Source of the DNA: JAWLHA01 sp041690535
GTDB lineage: Bacteria; Pseudomonadota; Gammaproteobacteria; Thiohalomonadales; Thiohalomonadaceae
Direction: 5' to 3'
DNA: 6,210 nt
NCBI GenBank assembly: GCA_041690535.1
Contig: JAWLHA010000128.1
Span: 1-6,210, forward strand
The position numbers were made by a program, and so were the translations under genes. Below, in pieces: positions 1 through 6,179 of the stretch. The notes under the pieces were generated by a model. The model saw nothing but the letters and a program-made list of their open reading frames with translations, was not told where the DNA came from and searched no databases. Every line of letters starts with the position of its first letter. Within the stretch, counting starts at the first letter, position 1.

Positions 1-23
1 GCTGTAAATACATCCGTGTACGC

Positions 24-51
24 TCGACGGCCGCGTCCATGCGGCCGTCGA
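24..51 (+). other. Hairpin with 11-bp perfect stem
   Basis: TCGACGGCCGC (24-34) pairs perfectly with GCGGCCGTCGA (41-51) around the six-base loop GTCCAT. The right arm lies inside the repeat at 36-102, and the ATG at 39 spans the loop-stem junction. No T-run follows, so a classical intrinsic terminator is unlikely. The other repeat copy lacks the left arm, so the hairpin is specific to this end. Confidence 0.6.
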
Positions 52-102
52 CCTGCTTTCAAGGACTTACATCGCTCTTGGGTAAGTATGCGTTTACCCT
101 GC
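36..102 (+). repeat. Left copy of a 67-bp inverted repeat
   Basis: These 67 bases match the reverse complement of 6116-6182 at 60 positions with no gaps. Both copies contain an ATG-started frame that is 17/21 identical at the protein level, beginning MRPSTCFQGL here and MRPTTCFQGL in the other copy. The element's identity is unknown to me. It could be a dispersed non-coding repeat or the shared start of a small gene family. The window may end where it does because such repeats break assemblies, but that is inference. Confidence 0.85.
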
Positions 103-158
103 CTGCCGCTGCGGAGTGGGCGAGCAACGCCGCCCTTCATGCTAGTCTAAATGGTTAG
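39..158 (+). CDS. Possible 39-aa small protein of a repeated family
   Basis: This frame opens with ATG at 39, begins MRPSTCFQGLTSLLGKYAF, and stops with TAG at 156-158, 30 nt before prlC. Its first 21 codons are shared with an inverted copy at the other end of the window. Of seven base differences between the copies, two are synonymous third-position changes and the frame stays open in both. I see no clear ribosome binding site, and the start lies in a strong hairpin. After codon 21 the two proteins diverge completely. It may be a gene start captured by a repeat rather than an expressed protein. I do not recognise a family. Confidence 0.2.
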   Translation: MRPSTCFQGLTSLLGKYAFTLPAAAEWASNAALHASLNG

Positions 159-165
159 GTAACCA
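152..165 (+). promoter_or_regulatory. Short dyad upstream of prlC
   Basis: TGGTTA and TAACCA flank a GG centre, 23 nt before the prlC start. The position would suit an operator or a small leader hairpin in the prlC mRNA. It could also be chance, as the symmetry is only 6 bp per arm. No convincing -35/-10 pair was seen in 100-187. Confidence 0.2.
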
Positions 166-187
166 AACGTTTGACGCTGGAAGCAAG

Positions 188-2230
188 ATGCCCAATCCAC
201 TACTGCAAATGACCGGATTGCCCCCGTTCCGGGACATCCTCCCCGAACACGTCGAACCGGCCATCGATGCGACCCTCGCGGACAACCGCCGCCGCGTGGA
301 GGCCCTGCTCCACGCGGGGGGACCGTACACCTGGGACAACCTGGTCGCCCCCCTCGAGGAGATCGACGACCGCCTGAATCGCATCTGGTCGCCCGTCAGC
401 CACATGAACTCGGTGGTCAACTCCGAGGCATTGCGCCAGGCCTACAATGCCTGCCTGCCCAAGTTGAGCGATTACGCCACGGAGATGGGGCAGGATGAGC
501 GGCTCTACCGGGCTTTCCAGAGCCTGGCGACGGGGCCGGAGAGTGCCACCTTTGACGCGGCCCAGAAGCGCCTGCTGGAGAACACCCTGCGGGACTTCCG
601 CCTTTCGGGAGTGGATTTGCCGCCCGAGCAGAAGGGGCGCTACAAGGCGTTGAAGCAGGAACTGTCGCGCCTCACCAGCAAGTTCGACGAAAATCTCCTG
701 GACGCCACGCACGCCTGGAGCCGCCACATTACCGAGGGGGACCAACTGGCGGGCCTGCCCGAGTCCGCCCTTGCCCTGGCCCGCCAGGCCGCGGAGCGCA
801 AGGGGTTGGAGGGGTGGCTGCTGACCCTGGAATTCCCCTCCTACTTTGCCGTGATGACTTATGCGGACTCTCGCGCCCTGAGGGAGGAGGTCTACGAGGC
901 TTACACCACCCGCGCCTCCGATCGGGGGCCCCACGCCGGCCAGTGGGACAACAGCGAGCTCATGGAGGCGGTCCTCAAGGTGCGTCACGAGTTGGCCGGA
1001 CTGTTGGGGTTCGCCAGCTACGCCGAGCGCTCCCTGGCCACCAAGATGGCCGAGGATCCGCAGCAGGTCATGGGTTTCCTGCACGATCTGGCGCAGCGTT
1101 CGGTCGCGCTTGCCCGCCAGGAGTTGAACGAAATCGAGGCGTTTGCCCTTGAGCGTGACCGAATCGAGCCGGTGCAGGCGTGGGACGTCAGCTACTATGC
1201 CGAGAAGTTGCGCCAGGCCCGTTACGACCTCTCCCAGGAAGAGCTGAAGCCCTACTTCCCGGAAGCACGGGTGTTGCGGGGCATGTTCGAGGTGGTCCGG
1301 CGGCTCTACGGAATGGAGATCGAAGAGGTCGAAGGGGTCCAGACCTGGCATCCGGACGTGCGCTTCTTCGCCATTCGCGACAGCAAGGGAGCGCTGCGGG
1401 GGCGCTTCTATCTCGACCTCTACGCCCGCCCCAACAAGCGGGGCGGGGCCTGGATGGATGAGTGCATCAGCCGCCGGCGCTCCGGCACCGGGGAGATCCA
1501 GACCCCGGTCGCCTACCTGACCTGCAACTTCTCGCCCCCGGTGGGGGAGACCCCGGCCCTGTTCACTCATGACGAGGTGCTGACCCTCTTCCACGAGTTT
1601 GGCCATGGACTGCACCACATGCTGACCCAGGTGGACCATGCCGGCGTTTCCGGAATTTCCGGGGTGCCGTGGGATGCGGTGGAGCTGCCGAGCCAGTTCA
1701 TGGAGAACTGGTGCTGGCAGCGGGGGGCCCTTGACCTCATCTCCGGACACCACCAGAGTGGCGAGGCCCTGCCGGAGGAGATGTTCCAGAAGATGATGGC
1801 CGCCCGCAACTTCCAGGCGGGTATGAAGATGGTGCGCCAGTTGGAGTTCGCGCTGTTCGATTTTCGTCTCCACATGGGCTACGACCCTAGCCAGGGCGGG
1901 CGCATTCAGGCGGTCCTGGACGAGGTGCGGGCCGAGGTGGCGGTGGTCCACCCCCCTGAGTACAACCGCTTCCAGCACAGCTTCGCCCACATCTTCTCGG
2001 GAGGTTACGCGGCGGGGTACTACAGCTACAAGTGGGCGGAGGTGCTCTCCGCGGATGCCTTCTCCCGCTTCGAGGAGGAGGGGATCTTCAACCGGGAGAC
2101 GGGGCTCGCCTTTCTCGAGGCGGTCCTCGAGCAGGGGGGCGCGCGGGATCCCATGGAGCTTTTTGTGGAGTTCCGGGGTCGAAAACCGCAGATCGATGCG
2201 CTTTTGCGTCACAGCGGGATTGTTGCCTAG
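188..2230 (+). CDS. prlC: Oligopeptidase A (M3 zinc metallopeptidase)
   Basis: Cytosolic zinc endopeptidase of the thimet-oligopeptidase family (M3A), which cleaves short peptides, including released signal peptides and other turnover products. The 680-residue length equals that of the E. coli enzyme. The zinc site HEFGH is at residues 469-473 (ligands H469 and H473, catalytic E470). The third ligand is E499 in DAVELPSQFMENW. The conserved Gly/Tyr-rich substrate segment HIFSGGYAAGYYSYKW is at 601-616. The helical N-terminal half (about 1-300) and the start MPNPLLQMTGLPPF fit the family. ATG at 188 is preceded by GGAAG at 179-183. The next gene starts 8 nt after the stop, implying one transcript. 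No damage is seen, so it is probably functional. A long open frame on the opposite strand is a GC-driven shadow. Confidence 0.98.
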   Translation: MPNPLLQMTGLPPFRDILPEHVEPAIDATLADNRRRVEALLHAGGPYTWDNLVAPLEEIDDRLNRIWSPVSHMNSVVNSEALRQAYNACLPKLSDYATEMGQDERLYRAFQSLATGPESATFDAAQKRLLENTLRDFRLSGVDLPPEQKGRYKALKQELSRLTSKFDENLLDATHAWSRHITEGDQLAGLPESALALARQAAERKGLEGWLLTLEFPSYFAVMTYADSRALREEVYEAYTTRASDRGPHAGQWDNSELMEAVLKVRHELAGLLGFASYAERSLATKMAEDPQQVMGFLHDLAQRSVALARQELNEIEAFALERDRIEPVQAWDVSYYAEKLRQARYDLSQEELKPYFPEARVLRGMFEVVRRLYGMEIEEVEGVQTWHPDVRFFAIRDSKGALRGRFYLDLYARPNKRGGAWMDECISRRRSGTGEIQTPVAYLTCNFSPPVGETPALFTHDEVLTLFHEFGHGLHHMLTQVDHAGVSGISGVPWDAVELPSQFMENWCWQRGALDLISGHHQSGEALPEEMFQKMMAARNFQAGMKMVRQLEFALFDFRLHMGYDPSQGGRIQAVLDEVRAEVAVVHPPEYNRFQHSFAHIFSGGYAAGYYSYKWAEVLSADAFSRFEEEGIFNRETGLAFLEAVLEQGGARDPMELFVEFRGRKPQIDALLRHSGIVA

Positions 2231-2233
2231 GAG
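2229..2233 (+). promoter_or_regulatory. Ribosome binding site of the SH3-protein gene
   Basis: AGGAG sits 5 nt before the ATG at 2239 and overlaps the prlC stop codon TAG (2228-2230). This placement fixes the start of the downstream gene and suggests translational coupling to prlC. Confidence 0.75.
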
Positions 2234-2238
2234 CCCTG

Positions 2239-2712
2239 ATGGGTCGACGTCTCCTCCCAATCGTGTTTTTCCTGCTCCTGCCGTTGGCCCCGGTGCAGGC
2301 GGCGGATTCCCGTTTTGTGACGGACACGATTTTGGTGGAGCTCCGCGAACGCCCTTCCGCCCAGAGCAATGTCGCCGGGGTCGCCCCCACCGGCACGCCG
2401 GTCAAAGTGCTCGAGGGCTACGGGATTTACAGCAAGGTCACGCTTCCGGACGGGCGGCAGGGCTGGGTGGAGAGCCGTCTGCTTTCCGAGCGGGAACCAG
2501 CCCAGGTGACTCTGCTGCGGGTGATGGACGAGTACGAGCGGCTGAACGCCGCCAACCAACGGCTCGAGGCACAGGTGGAGCGCTCCCGTCCCGGGACATT
2601 CATGGTGTGGAGTGCCATTGGTCTGTCGGTGGGGCTGTTCTGCGGTTTCATCCTGGGCACCTTCTGGCTCGAGCACCGGTTCCGCACCCGTCACGGCGGG
2701 ATGAGGATTTGA
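2239..2712 (+). CDS. Membrane-anchored bacterial SH3 domain protein (TIGR04211/YgiM type)
   Basis: A 157-residue envelope protein. Residues 1-21 form a Sec signal peptide (MGRRLLPIVFF, hydrophobic core, cleavage near VQA-AD). An SH3b domain spans about 25-85, with the typical ending G-x-x-GWVESRLL. A short charged coiled-coil stretch follows (about 88-118, EYERLNAANQRLEAQ), then one transmembrane helix (about 121-144) and a basic cytoplasmic tail, HRFRTRHGG. This order matches the TIGR04211 SH3 family related to E. coli YgiM. The coiled coil is shorter than I expect for the family. SH3b domains often bind cell-wall peptides, so a periplasmic role at the envelope is likely, but the exact function is not known. 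It is preceded by AGGAG and lies 8 nt after prlC, so it is probably co-transcribed with it. Confidence 0.9.
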   Translation: MGRRLLPIVFFLLLPLAPVQAADSRFVTDTILVELRERPSAQSNVAGVAPTGTPVKVLEGYGIYSKVTLPDGRQGWVESRLLSEREPAQVTLLRVMDEYERLNAANQRLEAQVERSRPGTFMVWSAIGLSVGLFCGFILGTFWLEHRFRTRHGGMRI

Positions 2713-2749
2713 GGGCCCGACCCGTTTGCCGGCCGCGCCTGCGGCGCCC

Positions 2750-3081
2750 CCAGTGGCGATGCAGATCCTTGTACGCCGGAACCGCCCAGTATTCGGCGTG
2801 CGTAAGCGGCTTTGACTTGCCAATTTTGTACAGGCCTACAAACAAGGCCTTGCCGGGTTTGTGTCCTAGAATGACGCAACGTAGCCCACGCCCTCCATGC
2901 TTTGCATGATCTTCTCTAGCTGTTCACCTTGGGTCTGCTGATAGGCATTGAAGGTGTCGGGGCTCTCGGCTGCGAGCCAACGGAGTACCTTATTGAGTTC
3001 AGGTTCAGGAGGCCGATGCCGGAACACAAGCACATGACTGGGATCGATATCTCCGCTGCGCAGCAGATCGTTCAAGTTCAT
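2750..3081 (-). pseudogene. 5' fragment of a GIY-YIG-family nuclease gene, frameshifted
   Basis: The frame starts at ATG 3081 (MNLNDLLRSGDIDPSHVLVF) and runs through NAYQQTQGEQLEKIM to YVASF, where TAG at 2868-2866 stops it after 71 residues. One frame over, the protein continues as GHKPGKALFVGLYKIGKSKP and LTHAEYWAVPAYKDLH to about 2750. From memory, the family reads VASF-I-GH...GKALFVGLY...SKPL..EYW at this point, so a single-base deletion at 2867-2868 explains the break. The full family member is about 280 residues with the GIY-YIG catalytic domain in the C-terminal half. That half is absent: homology ends about 40 bp from the stop of the convergent SH3 gene. No strong ribosome binding site precedes the start. 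Family assignment is from memory of the N-terminal region, so it is moderate. The frameshift and truncation are read directly. Confidence 0.6.
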
Positions 3082-3158
3082 ATTGGTGTTGCCAATCAGC
3101 GGAGAAGTGATGGGCAGAGGCCCTCTGGCCGATAGCACTGCCTCCGGGGCACACGAAC

Positions 3159-4553
3159 TCACAACCCCTCCACATCCATCCCATGCGCCGCGAGCCACTG
3201 CTTGCGCCGCTCATAGTCGGGCATGGCCCGCTCGACCCGACGCCAGAAGGCGGGGGTGTGGTGGGGCTCATGGAGGTGGGCCAGTTCATGGATCACCACA
3301 TACTCGGCGATGGTCCGGGGCAGCAGGATGGTCTTCCAGTGGAAGTAGAGCCACTGACCCTTGCCGCAGGAGCCCCAGCGATAACCCAGGTCCTGGACCT
3401 TGACGCCGGCAGGTGCCACCTCCATGCGGCCGGCGTTTTCGCCGACCTTGCGGGCCAGCCAGTCACGCCCCCGCTCTGAGTACCAGCGGATGAATTGAGC
3501 GCGCCCTTCCTCGATCGCGTCACGGCGCAGCATGGTGAGGCTCTTACCTGAGCCTTGGGTGTGCCAGATGATGCCGCCGCGCCGGTCGTGCTCGCCATCC
3601 TCCCGCCGGGTCTTGCCGGTCTTGAGGCGCGCCACAGCGCGGGTGACGGCCCGGAACTGCTGGTAGCGGCAGACCAGCTTGATGGTCTGGCCGTGACTGA
3701 TGGTGAACAGGGTGTAGTGGCGGATGATGTCGAGCAGGTTGGCCTTGCTCAGCATCCCGGCGATGAGCCACTGCTGGCTGGAGAGCGGGCTCGCGCCCAG
3801 TTCGACCGCTACCTCCGCCTCGCTGCGCGGTTCCACCGTCTTCCAATGGAGGAAATGCTCGAAGCCGGCGCCGATGGTGCCCACCCGGGCATCGTCGAAG
3901 GTGGTGGCGATGAGGAGCTGGTTGGTGTGGAACAGGGCCGGGGCGCCCTCGTTCTCCTCCACCTCGTAGGCGGCCTTGCGCTGGTTGGCGTAGCGGCGCA
4001 GCTGATCGACCGCCTGAACGAGCCCCTCGGGCACGGTGCGGCTCTTGCACTCCACCACCACCAGGGGGATGCCGTTCACCAGCAGCACCAGGTCGGGGAT
4101 GATGTGCCCCTTGGCGCTGTCGTGGCCCGGCGGGCACTTCACCTTGTACTGGTTGATGACCGTGAAGCGGTTGGCCTCGGGGTGGTCCCAATCGATGTAG
4201 TGGAGGGTCTGGCCGCGGCCCCCGTCCCAGTCCGGCAGGCCCTCCACGGAGATGCCTTTCAGGAGCAGCTCCGTGGCTTGCTGGTTGGCCTCCATGAGCT
4301 TGGCGGCCGGCAGGCGGGTCAGGGCGCCGACGGCCTGTGAGAGGCGCTCGTCATCGAGCCAGGGCCTGCCGTCGCGCAGGTTGAGGCGGCGGAGCTGCTC
4401 GCGCAGTACGCCTTCTTGAATCACCTGGGCGAAGCTGTCGCGGCCGGTTATGGCCGGGTCCTCGACCGAGCCCTCGATGGTCTCCCACCCCATCCCTTGC
4501 AGTTGCTGGACAAAGGGCAGCTCAACCTCCGCGTATTCGGGTCCTTTGTACAA
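3159..4553 (-). CDS. In-frame fusion: HsdR N-terminal part joined to YgjP-like M48 metallopeptidase C-terminal part
   Basis: One 464-codon frame carries two unrelated protein parts. Residues 1 to about 341 are the N-terminal part of a type I restriction subunit R. They include PD-(D/E)xK-type residues (P153-D154, E168-x-K170, then Q184xxxY188), the region RYQQFRAV near 297-304, and the Walker A motif HTQGSGKS (331-338). From about 343 the sequence is the C-terminal part of a YgjP-like (DUF45) peptidase, with YRWGSCGKG at 391-399 and the zinc site HELAH at 422-426 with H432 following. The junction is near 3526-3534. Lost are HsdR's DEAD box, the remaining helicase motor and its C-terminal assembly region, plus the N-terminal part of the peptidase. 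In intact loci the two genes are often neighbours, so one deletion of roughly 2-2.5 kb would explain it. The start is TTG at 4553, with AAGGGA about 8 nt upstream; no in-frame ATG exists before the stop at 4622-4620. HsdR motor function must be lost. A hybrid nuclease-protease is possible but unproven. Confidence 0.85.
   Translation of the reverse strand: MYKGPEYAEVELPFVQQLQGMGWETIEGSVEDPAITGRDSFAQVIQEGVLREQLRRLNLRDGRPWLDDERLSQAVGALTRLPAAKLMEANQQATELLLKGISVEGLPDWDGGRGQTLHYIDWDHPEANRFTVINQYKVKCPPGHDSAKGHIIPDLVLLVNGIPLVVVECKSRTVPEGLVQAVDQLRRYANQRKAAYEVEENEGAPALFHTNQLLIATTFDDARVGTIGAGFEHFLHWKTVEPRSEAEVAVELGASPLSSQQWLIAGMLSKANLLDIIRHYTLFTISHGQTIKLVCRYQQFRAVTRAVARLKTGKTRREDGEHDRRGGIIWHTQGSGKSLTMLRRDAIEEGRAQFIRWYSERGRDWLARKVGENAGRMEVAPAGVKVQDLGYRWGSCGKGQWLYFHWKTILLPRTIAEYVVIHELAHLHEPHHTPAFWRRVERAMPDYERRKQWLAAHGMDVEGL
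4440..4544 (-). repeat. hsdR 5' sequence present twice (copy 1)
   Basis: This stretch, encoding residues from about 4 to 38 of the fusion protein, is homologous to 5458-5561 in direct orientation. The longest exact match is 31 nt (4460-4490 and 5476-5506). It is coding repetition, one full and one truncated hsdR start, and not a mobile-element repeat. Confidence 0.85.
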
Positions 4554-4665
4554 CTCAGTTTCCCTTGGTTTTTCAACACTTACCTCATCGCGGCGGTCAA
4601 AAAAGCAGGTGCGCCATGCCTATGTCACCGCTACAATTACCCACATATTCTCAAGAATCGCCACC
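4554..4665. promoter_or_regulatory. Divergent intergenic region between the hsdR fusion and the small + strand gene
   Basis: These 112 bp are richer in A+T than their flanks and separate two divergently oriented starts (TTG 4553 on -, ATG 4666 on +). Any promoters for both should lie here. I see AAGGGA before the TTG start and TACAAT at 4632-4637 on the + strand, but no complete -35/-10 pair on either strand. Confidence 0.3.
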
Positions 4666-4836
4666 ATGAAAGCACGCCCCACAAAACCGGTCAAAAAGGG
4701 CCTGCCCGTCACGAGGGCAAAGCTGATTCGCGCGGTCGCGAGTTCGACGGCCATCGAGACCGGTGAATCCGTCGGCGCTATCGAGGCGCGGCTGAAGTCG
4801 GGTGTCCGCCGCTTCAAGCAGCTAAAGCTCGCCTGA
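4666..4836 (+). CDS. Small basic protein, possible Fic antitoxin (VbhA-like)
   Basis: A 56-residue protein (MKARPTKPVKKGLPVTRAKL..., ending RRFKQLKLA) from ATG 4666 to TGA 4834-4836. The N-terminus is basic; residues 17-45 are predicted by eye to be helical and contain AVASSTAIETGES. That segment resembles the inhibitory helix of VbhA-type Fic antitoxins ([S/T]xxxE[G/N]): S27xxxE31 is present, but T32 occupies the Gly/Asn position and G33 follows. Its last 23 bp overlap the 3' end of the broken fic gene on the opposite strand. It is the only + strand gene in this block. No strong Shine-Dalgarno sequence precedes it; TACAAT at 4632-4637 could be a -10 box but lacks a matching -35. Known class I antitoxins lie upstream on the same strand as fic, so the convergent layout argues against a standard module. 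The antitoxin role is inference. Confidence 0.5.
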   Translation: MKARPTKPVKKGLPVTRAKLIRAVASSTAIETGESVGAIEARLKSGVRRFKQLKLA

Positions 4837-5429
4837 CCCACTCCGTCATCGGCCCGTACTCGCAGTCCAGCCCGGCATGGATTGCAGCGATGTAGTTCTC
4901 CTTGTTTTCTTCCCAGGGCGTGTAGTCCAGCGGCCCAAAGCCCGCTTGGCCCGCCATCACATCGGCAAGTAGCCGGGCGAGGCGCCCGTTTCCCTCCCTG
5001 AACGGGTGGATCAGGATGAATTCCACGTGCACTTTGGCAATCGCTGCGGCGGCATCGTCCCGAGTCATCCCGGAACAGGGTGTCAGCCGCGACAGGCAGT
5101 TGCGCTCGAACTGCTTCAGCAGCGAGGGAACCTGTCCAGCGGCCGCAAACGGTAACCCGCCCTTGGACATGTTGACCGAACGCTCCTGGCCCGCCCAGTC
5201 GAAGAGATTGCCACAGCCACTTGCGGTGCCACTCCTTCACCATGGCGACGGTCAGCGGCTGCTCCGGGTCGACATTACGGAGTACATAGGCGTAGAGGTC
5301 GAGGAGCAGCTCGGTTTCGGCCTCCTGCAGATCGGCCGGGTCGGCGATGCCGAGCTTGTTCTTGAGCACCAGCCCGTTGGAACCGGGCTCGAACTCGCCT
5401 TCACTGCCGTCGACGGTGTAGCGGGTCAT
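4814..5429 (-). pseudogene. fic: Fic-domain protein gene broken by one extra base
   Basis: Fic enzymes usually transfer AMP to target-protein hydroxyls. Frame 1 starts at ATG 5429 (MTRYTVDGSEGEFEPGSNG) and is family-like to EWHRKWL (codon 72). An extra T at 5213 then shifts the frame. Removing it gives GNLFDWAGQERSVNMSKGG and a continuous 204-residue protein. The full catalytic motif HPFREGNGRLAR falls at corrected residues 141-152 (catalytic H141), ending WVRRALAA with TGA at 4816-4814. Without correction, translation runs in a non-family frame to about 4620. I see no intrinsic [S/T]xxxE[G/N] inhibitory motif, which would fit a class I Fic controlled by a separate antitoxin. The start overlaps the stop of the preceding hsdR fragment (ATGA). 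A sequencing error at 5213 is an alternative to real inactivation. Confidence 0.8.
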
Positions 5430-5566
5430 TGGGGTCGCCGGATCATGCGGCCGTCGCGGCCGGTGACGGCCGGGACCTCGACCGAGCCCTCGATGGTCTC
5501 CCACCCTATCCCTTTCAGTTGCTGGATGAAGGGAGGCCCAACGTCCATATATTCCGGTCCTGGCAT
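5426..5566 (-). pseudogene. hsdR: Truncated 5' fragment of a second hsdR gene
   Basis: A 46-codon frame from ATG 5566 to TGA 5428-5426. Over 36 residues (GPEY to TGRD) it is 27/36 identical to the N-terminus of the hsdR fusion, sharing GWETIEGSVE exactly. Homology stops after TGRD, near 5452, and eight residues later the frame ends. The stop shares the ATGA with the fic start, so the fragment would couple translation to fic. The divergence (75% identity) suggests that it comes from a different hsdR lineage and is not a recent copy of its neighbour. No function is expected beyond a possible leader peptide for fic. Confidence 0.75.
5458..5561 (-). repeat. hsdR 5' sequence present twice (copy 2)
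   Basis: Direct-orientation homologue of 4440-4544, with a 31-nt perfect match at 5476-5506. Similarity fades just before the ATG at 5566 and just after the TGRD codons, so the copy is limited to the first about 38 codons of hsdR. Confidence 0.85.
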
Positions 5567-6115
5567 TGCTCGTTCTTGTTGTTAGGCGGACACCCGTTCC
5601 GCGGTGTCCAGAAGCGGGGTGACACGGACTCGGCCGGTGAGGAGGTCGTTCTTTCTCGTCCCCTCAGAGGCCTCTGTGTCAGAGGGGGTTGGCCCGAATG
5701 TGGCCAAGACCCGGGAGGGGAGATTATCCGCATTCAGGCCTGCTGGGCCAAACTGAACCGGGTTTTGTACACGCTCTACCGATCCGATACCTGTCACTCC
5801 CAAGAGCGTCGTGCGAGCTATGGTTAGACATTGGCGAGAGTGCAGCCAGGAGGGATCTATGTCCAGGGAGGTACTAGCAGCCAAGGCCCAGAGGCACTGA
5901 AAACAGTGGCTCCCGAACAAAACGGCGGGGCTGATGGCGAGAGGGTACAAGGAGTGGCGGAGGAGAGCCCAGATACAGTTCGCAGCTCCTACCGTGGGCG
6001 AGACCAATCCCTCAGGTCCGTAGTGGTGCCGAGTAGTCTCGACATATGTAGATGTGTAGCCAGAAACGGTATCCAGCATAAATATTCCGGTTAGTCCGTC
6101 GCATATGGTCCACAT
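5567..6115. other. About 550 bp with no recognised gene
   Basis: I found no protein family in any frame here. Composition is less GC-rich than in prlC. A 205-codon frame on the - strand (GTG 6199 to 5582) is open but its protein is unfamiliar and rich in Cys, Trp and Ser, more like a chance frame. Three small structures are visible. One is a hairpin at 5588-5609. Another is a 12-bp palindrome, CAGAGGCCTCTG, at 5665-5676, overlapping CCTCTG-TGT-CAGAGG at 5671-5685. The third is GTGCG at 5811, the 5' motif of group II introns, but without further support. It may be the remains of a mobile element or a structured RNA. Confidence 0.5.
5588..5609. other. 7-bp-stem hairpin upstream of the hsdR fragment
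   Basis: GGACACC (5588-5594) and GGTGTCC (5603-5609) flank an 8-nt loop. On the - strand it lies 21 nt before the ATG of the hsdR fragment. No T-run follows on either side, so terminator activity is doubtful; a small regulatory or structural site is possible. Confidence 0.35.
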
Positions 6116-6179
6116 GCAGGGTGAACGCATACTCATCAACGAGCGACGTAAGTCCTTGAAAGCAGGTCGTCGGCCGCAT
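6012..6179 (-). CDS. Possible 55-aa small protein of the repeated family
   Basis: ATG at 6179, TGA at 6014-6012. The protein begins MRPTTCFQGLTSLVDEYAF and continues with an aromatic, Arg-rich tail (YAGYRFWLHIYICRDYS). The first 21 residues match the left-end frame at 17 positions; the tails are unrelated. The frame is also open upstream of the ATG to the window edge, so the true start may lie outside. No family is recognised. Conservation of frame across two inverted copies is the only coding evidence. Confidence 0.25.
   Translation of the reverse strand: MRPTTCFQGLTSLVDEYAFTLHVDHMRRTNRNIYAGYRFWLHIYICRDYSAPLRT

Noticed and set aside
200..2260. A 686-codon open frame antisense to prlC
   Set aside because: It is a shadow of a GC-rich gene with strong third-position bias. 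The protein shows no family features and the + strand gene is certain.
2718..2750. Rho-independent terminator after the SH3 gene
   Set aside because: There is a short GCCGC/GCGGC stem, but no T-run on either side and the stem is only 5 bp.
2812..2842. TTGACT followed by TACAAA as a + strand promoter
   Set aside because: The spacer is 19 bp, the -10 is weak, and no + strand gene follows; it lies antisense within the GIY-YIG-family remnant.
4620..5213. Continuation of the fic frame to 4620 as a real 269-aa protein
   Set aside because: Family similarity switches to the other frame at 5213 and includes the catalytic motif there; the continued frame is unrelated to any Fic sequence.
5536..5587. 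Possible integron attC site (GCCCAAC ... GTTAGGC)
   Set aside because: The two outer core-like 7-mers fit RYYYAAC/GTTRRRY, but no paired inner boxes are present. Half of the interval is ordinary hsdR-homologous coding sequence, and no integrase or cassette is visible.
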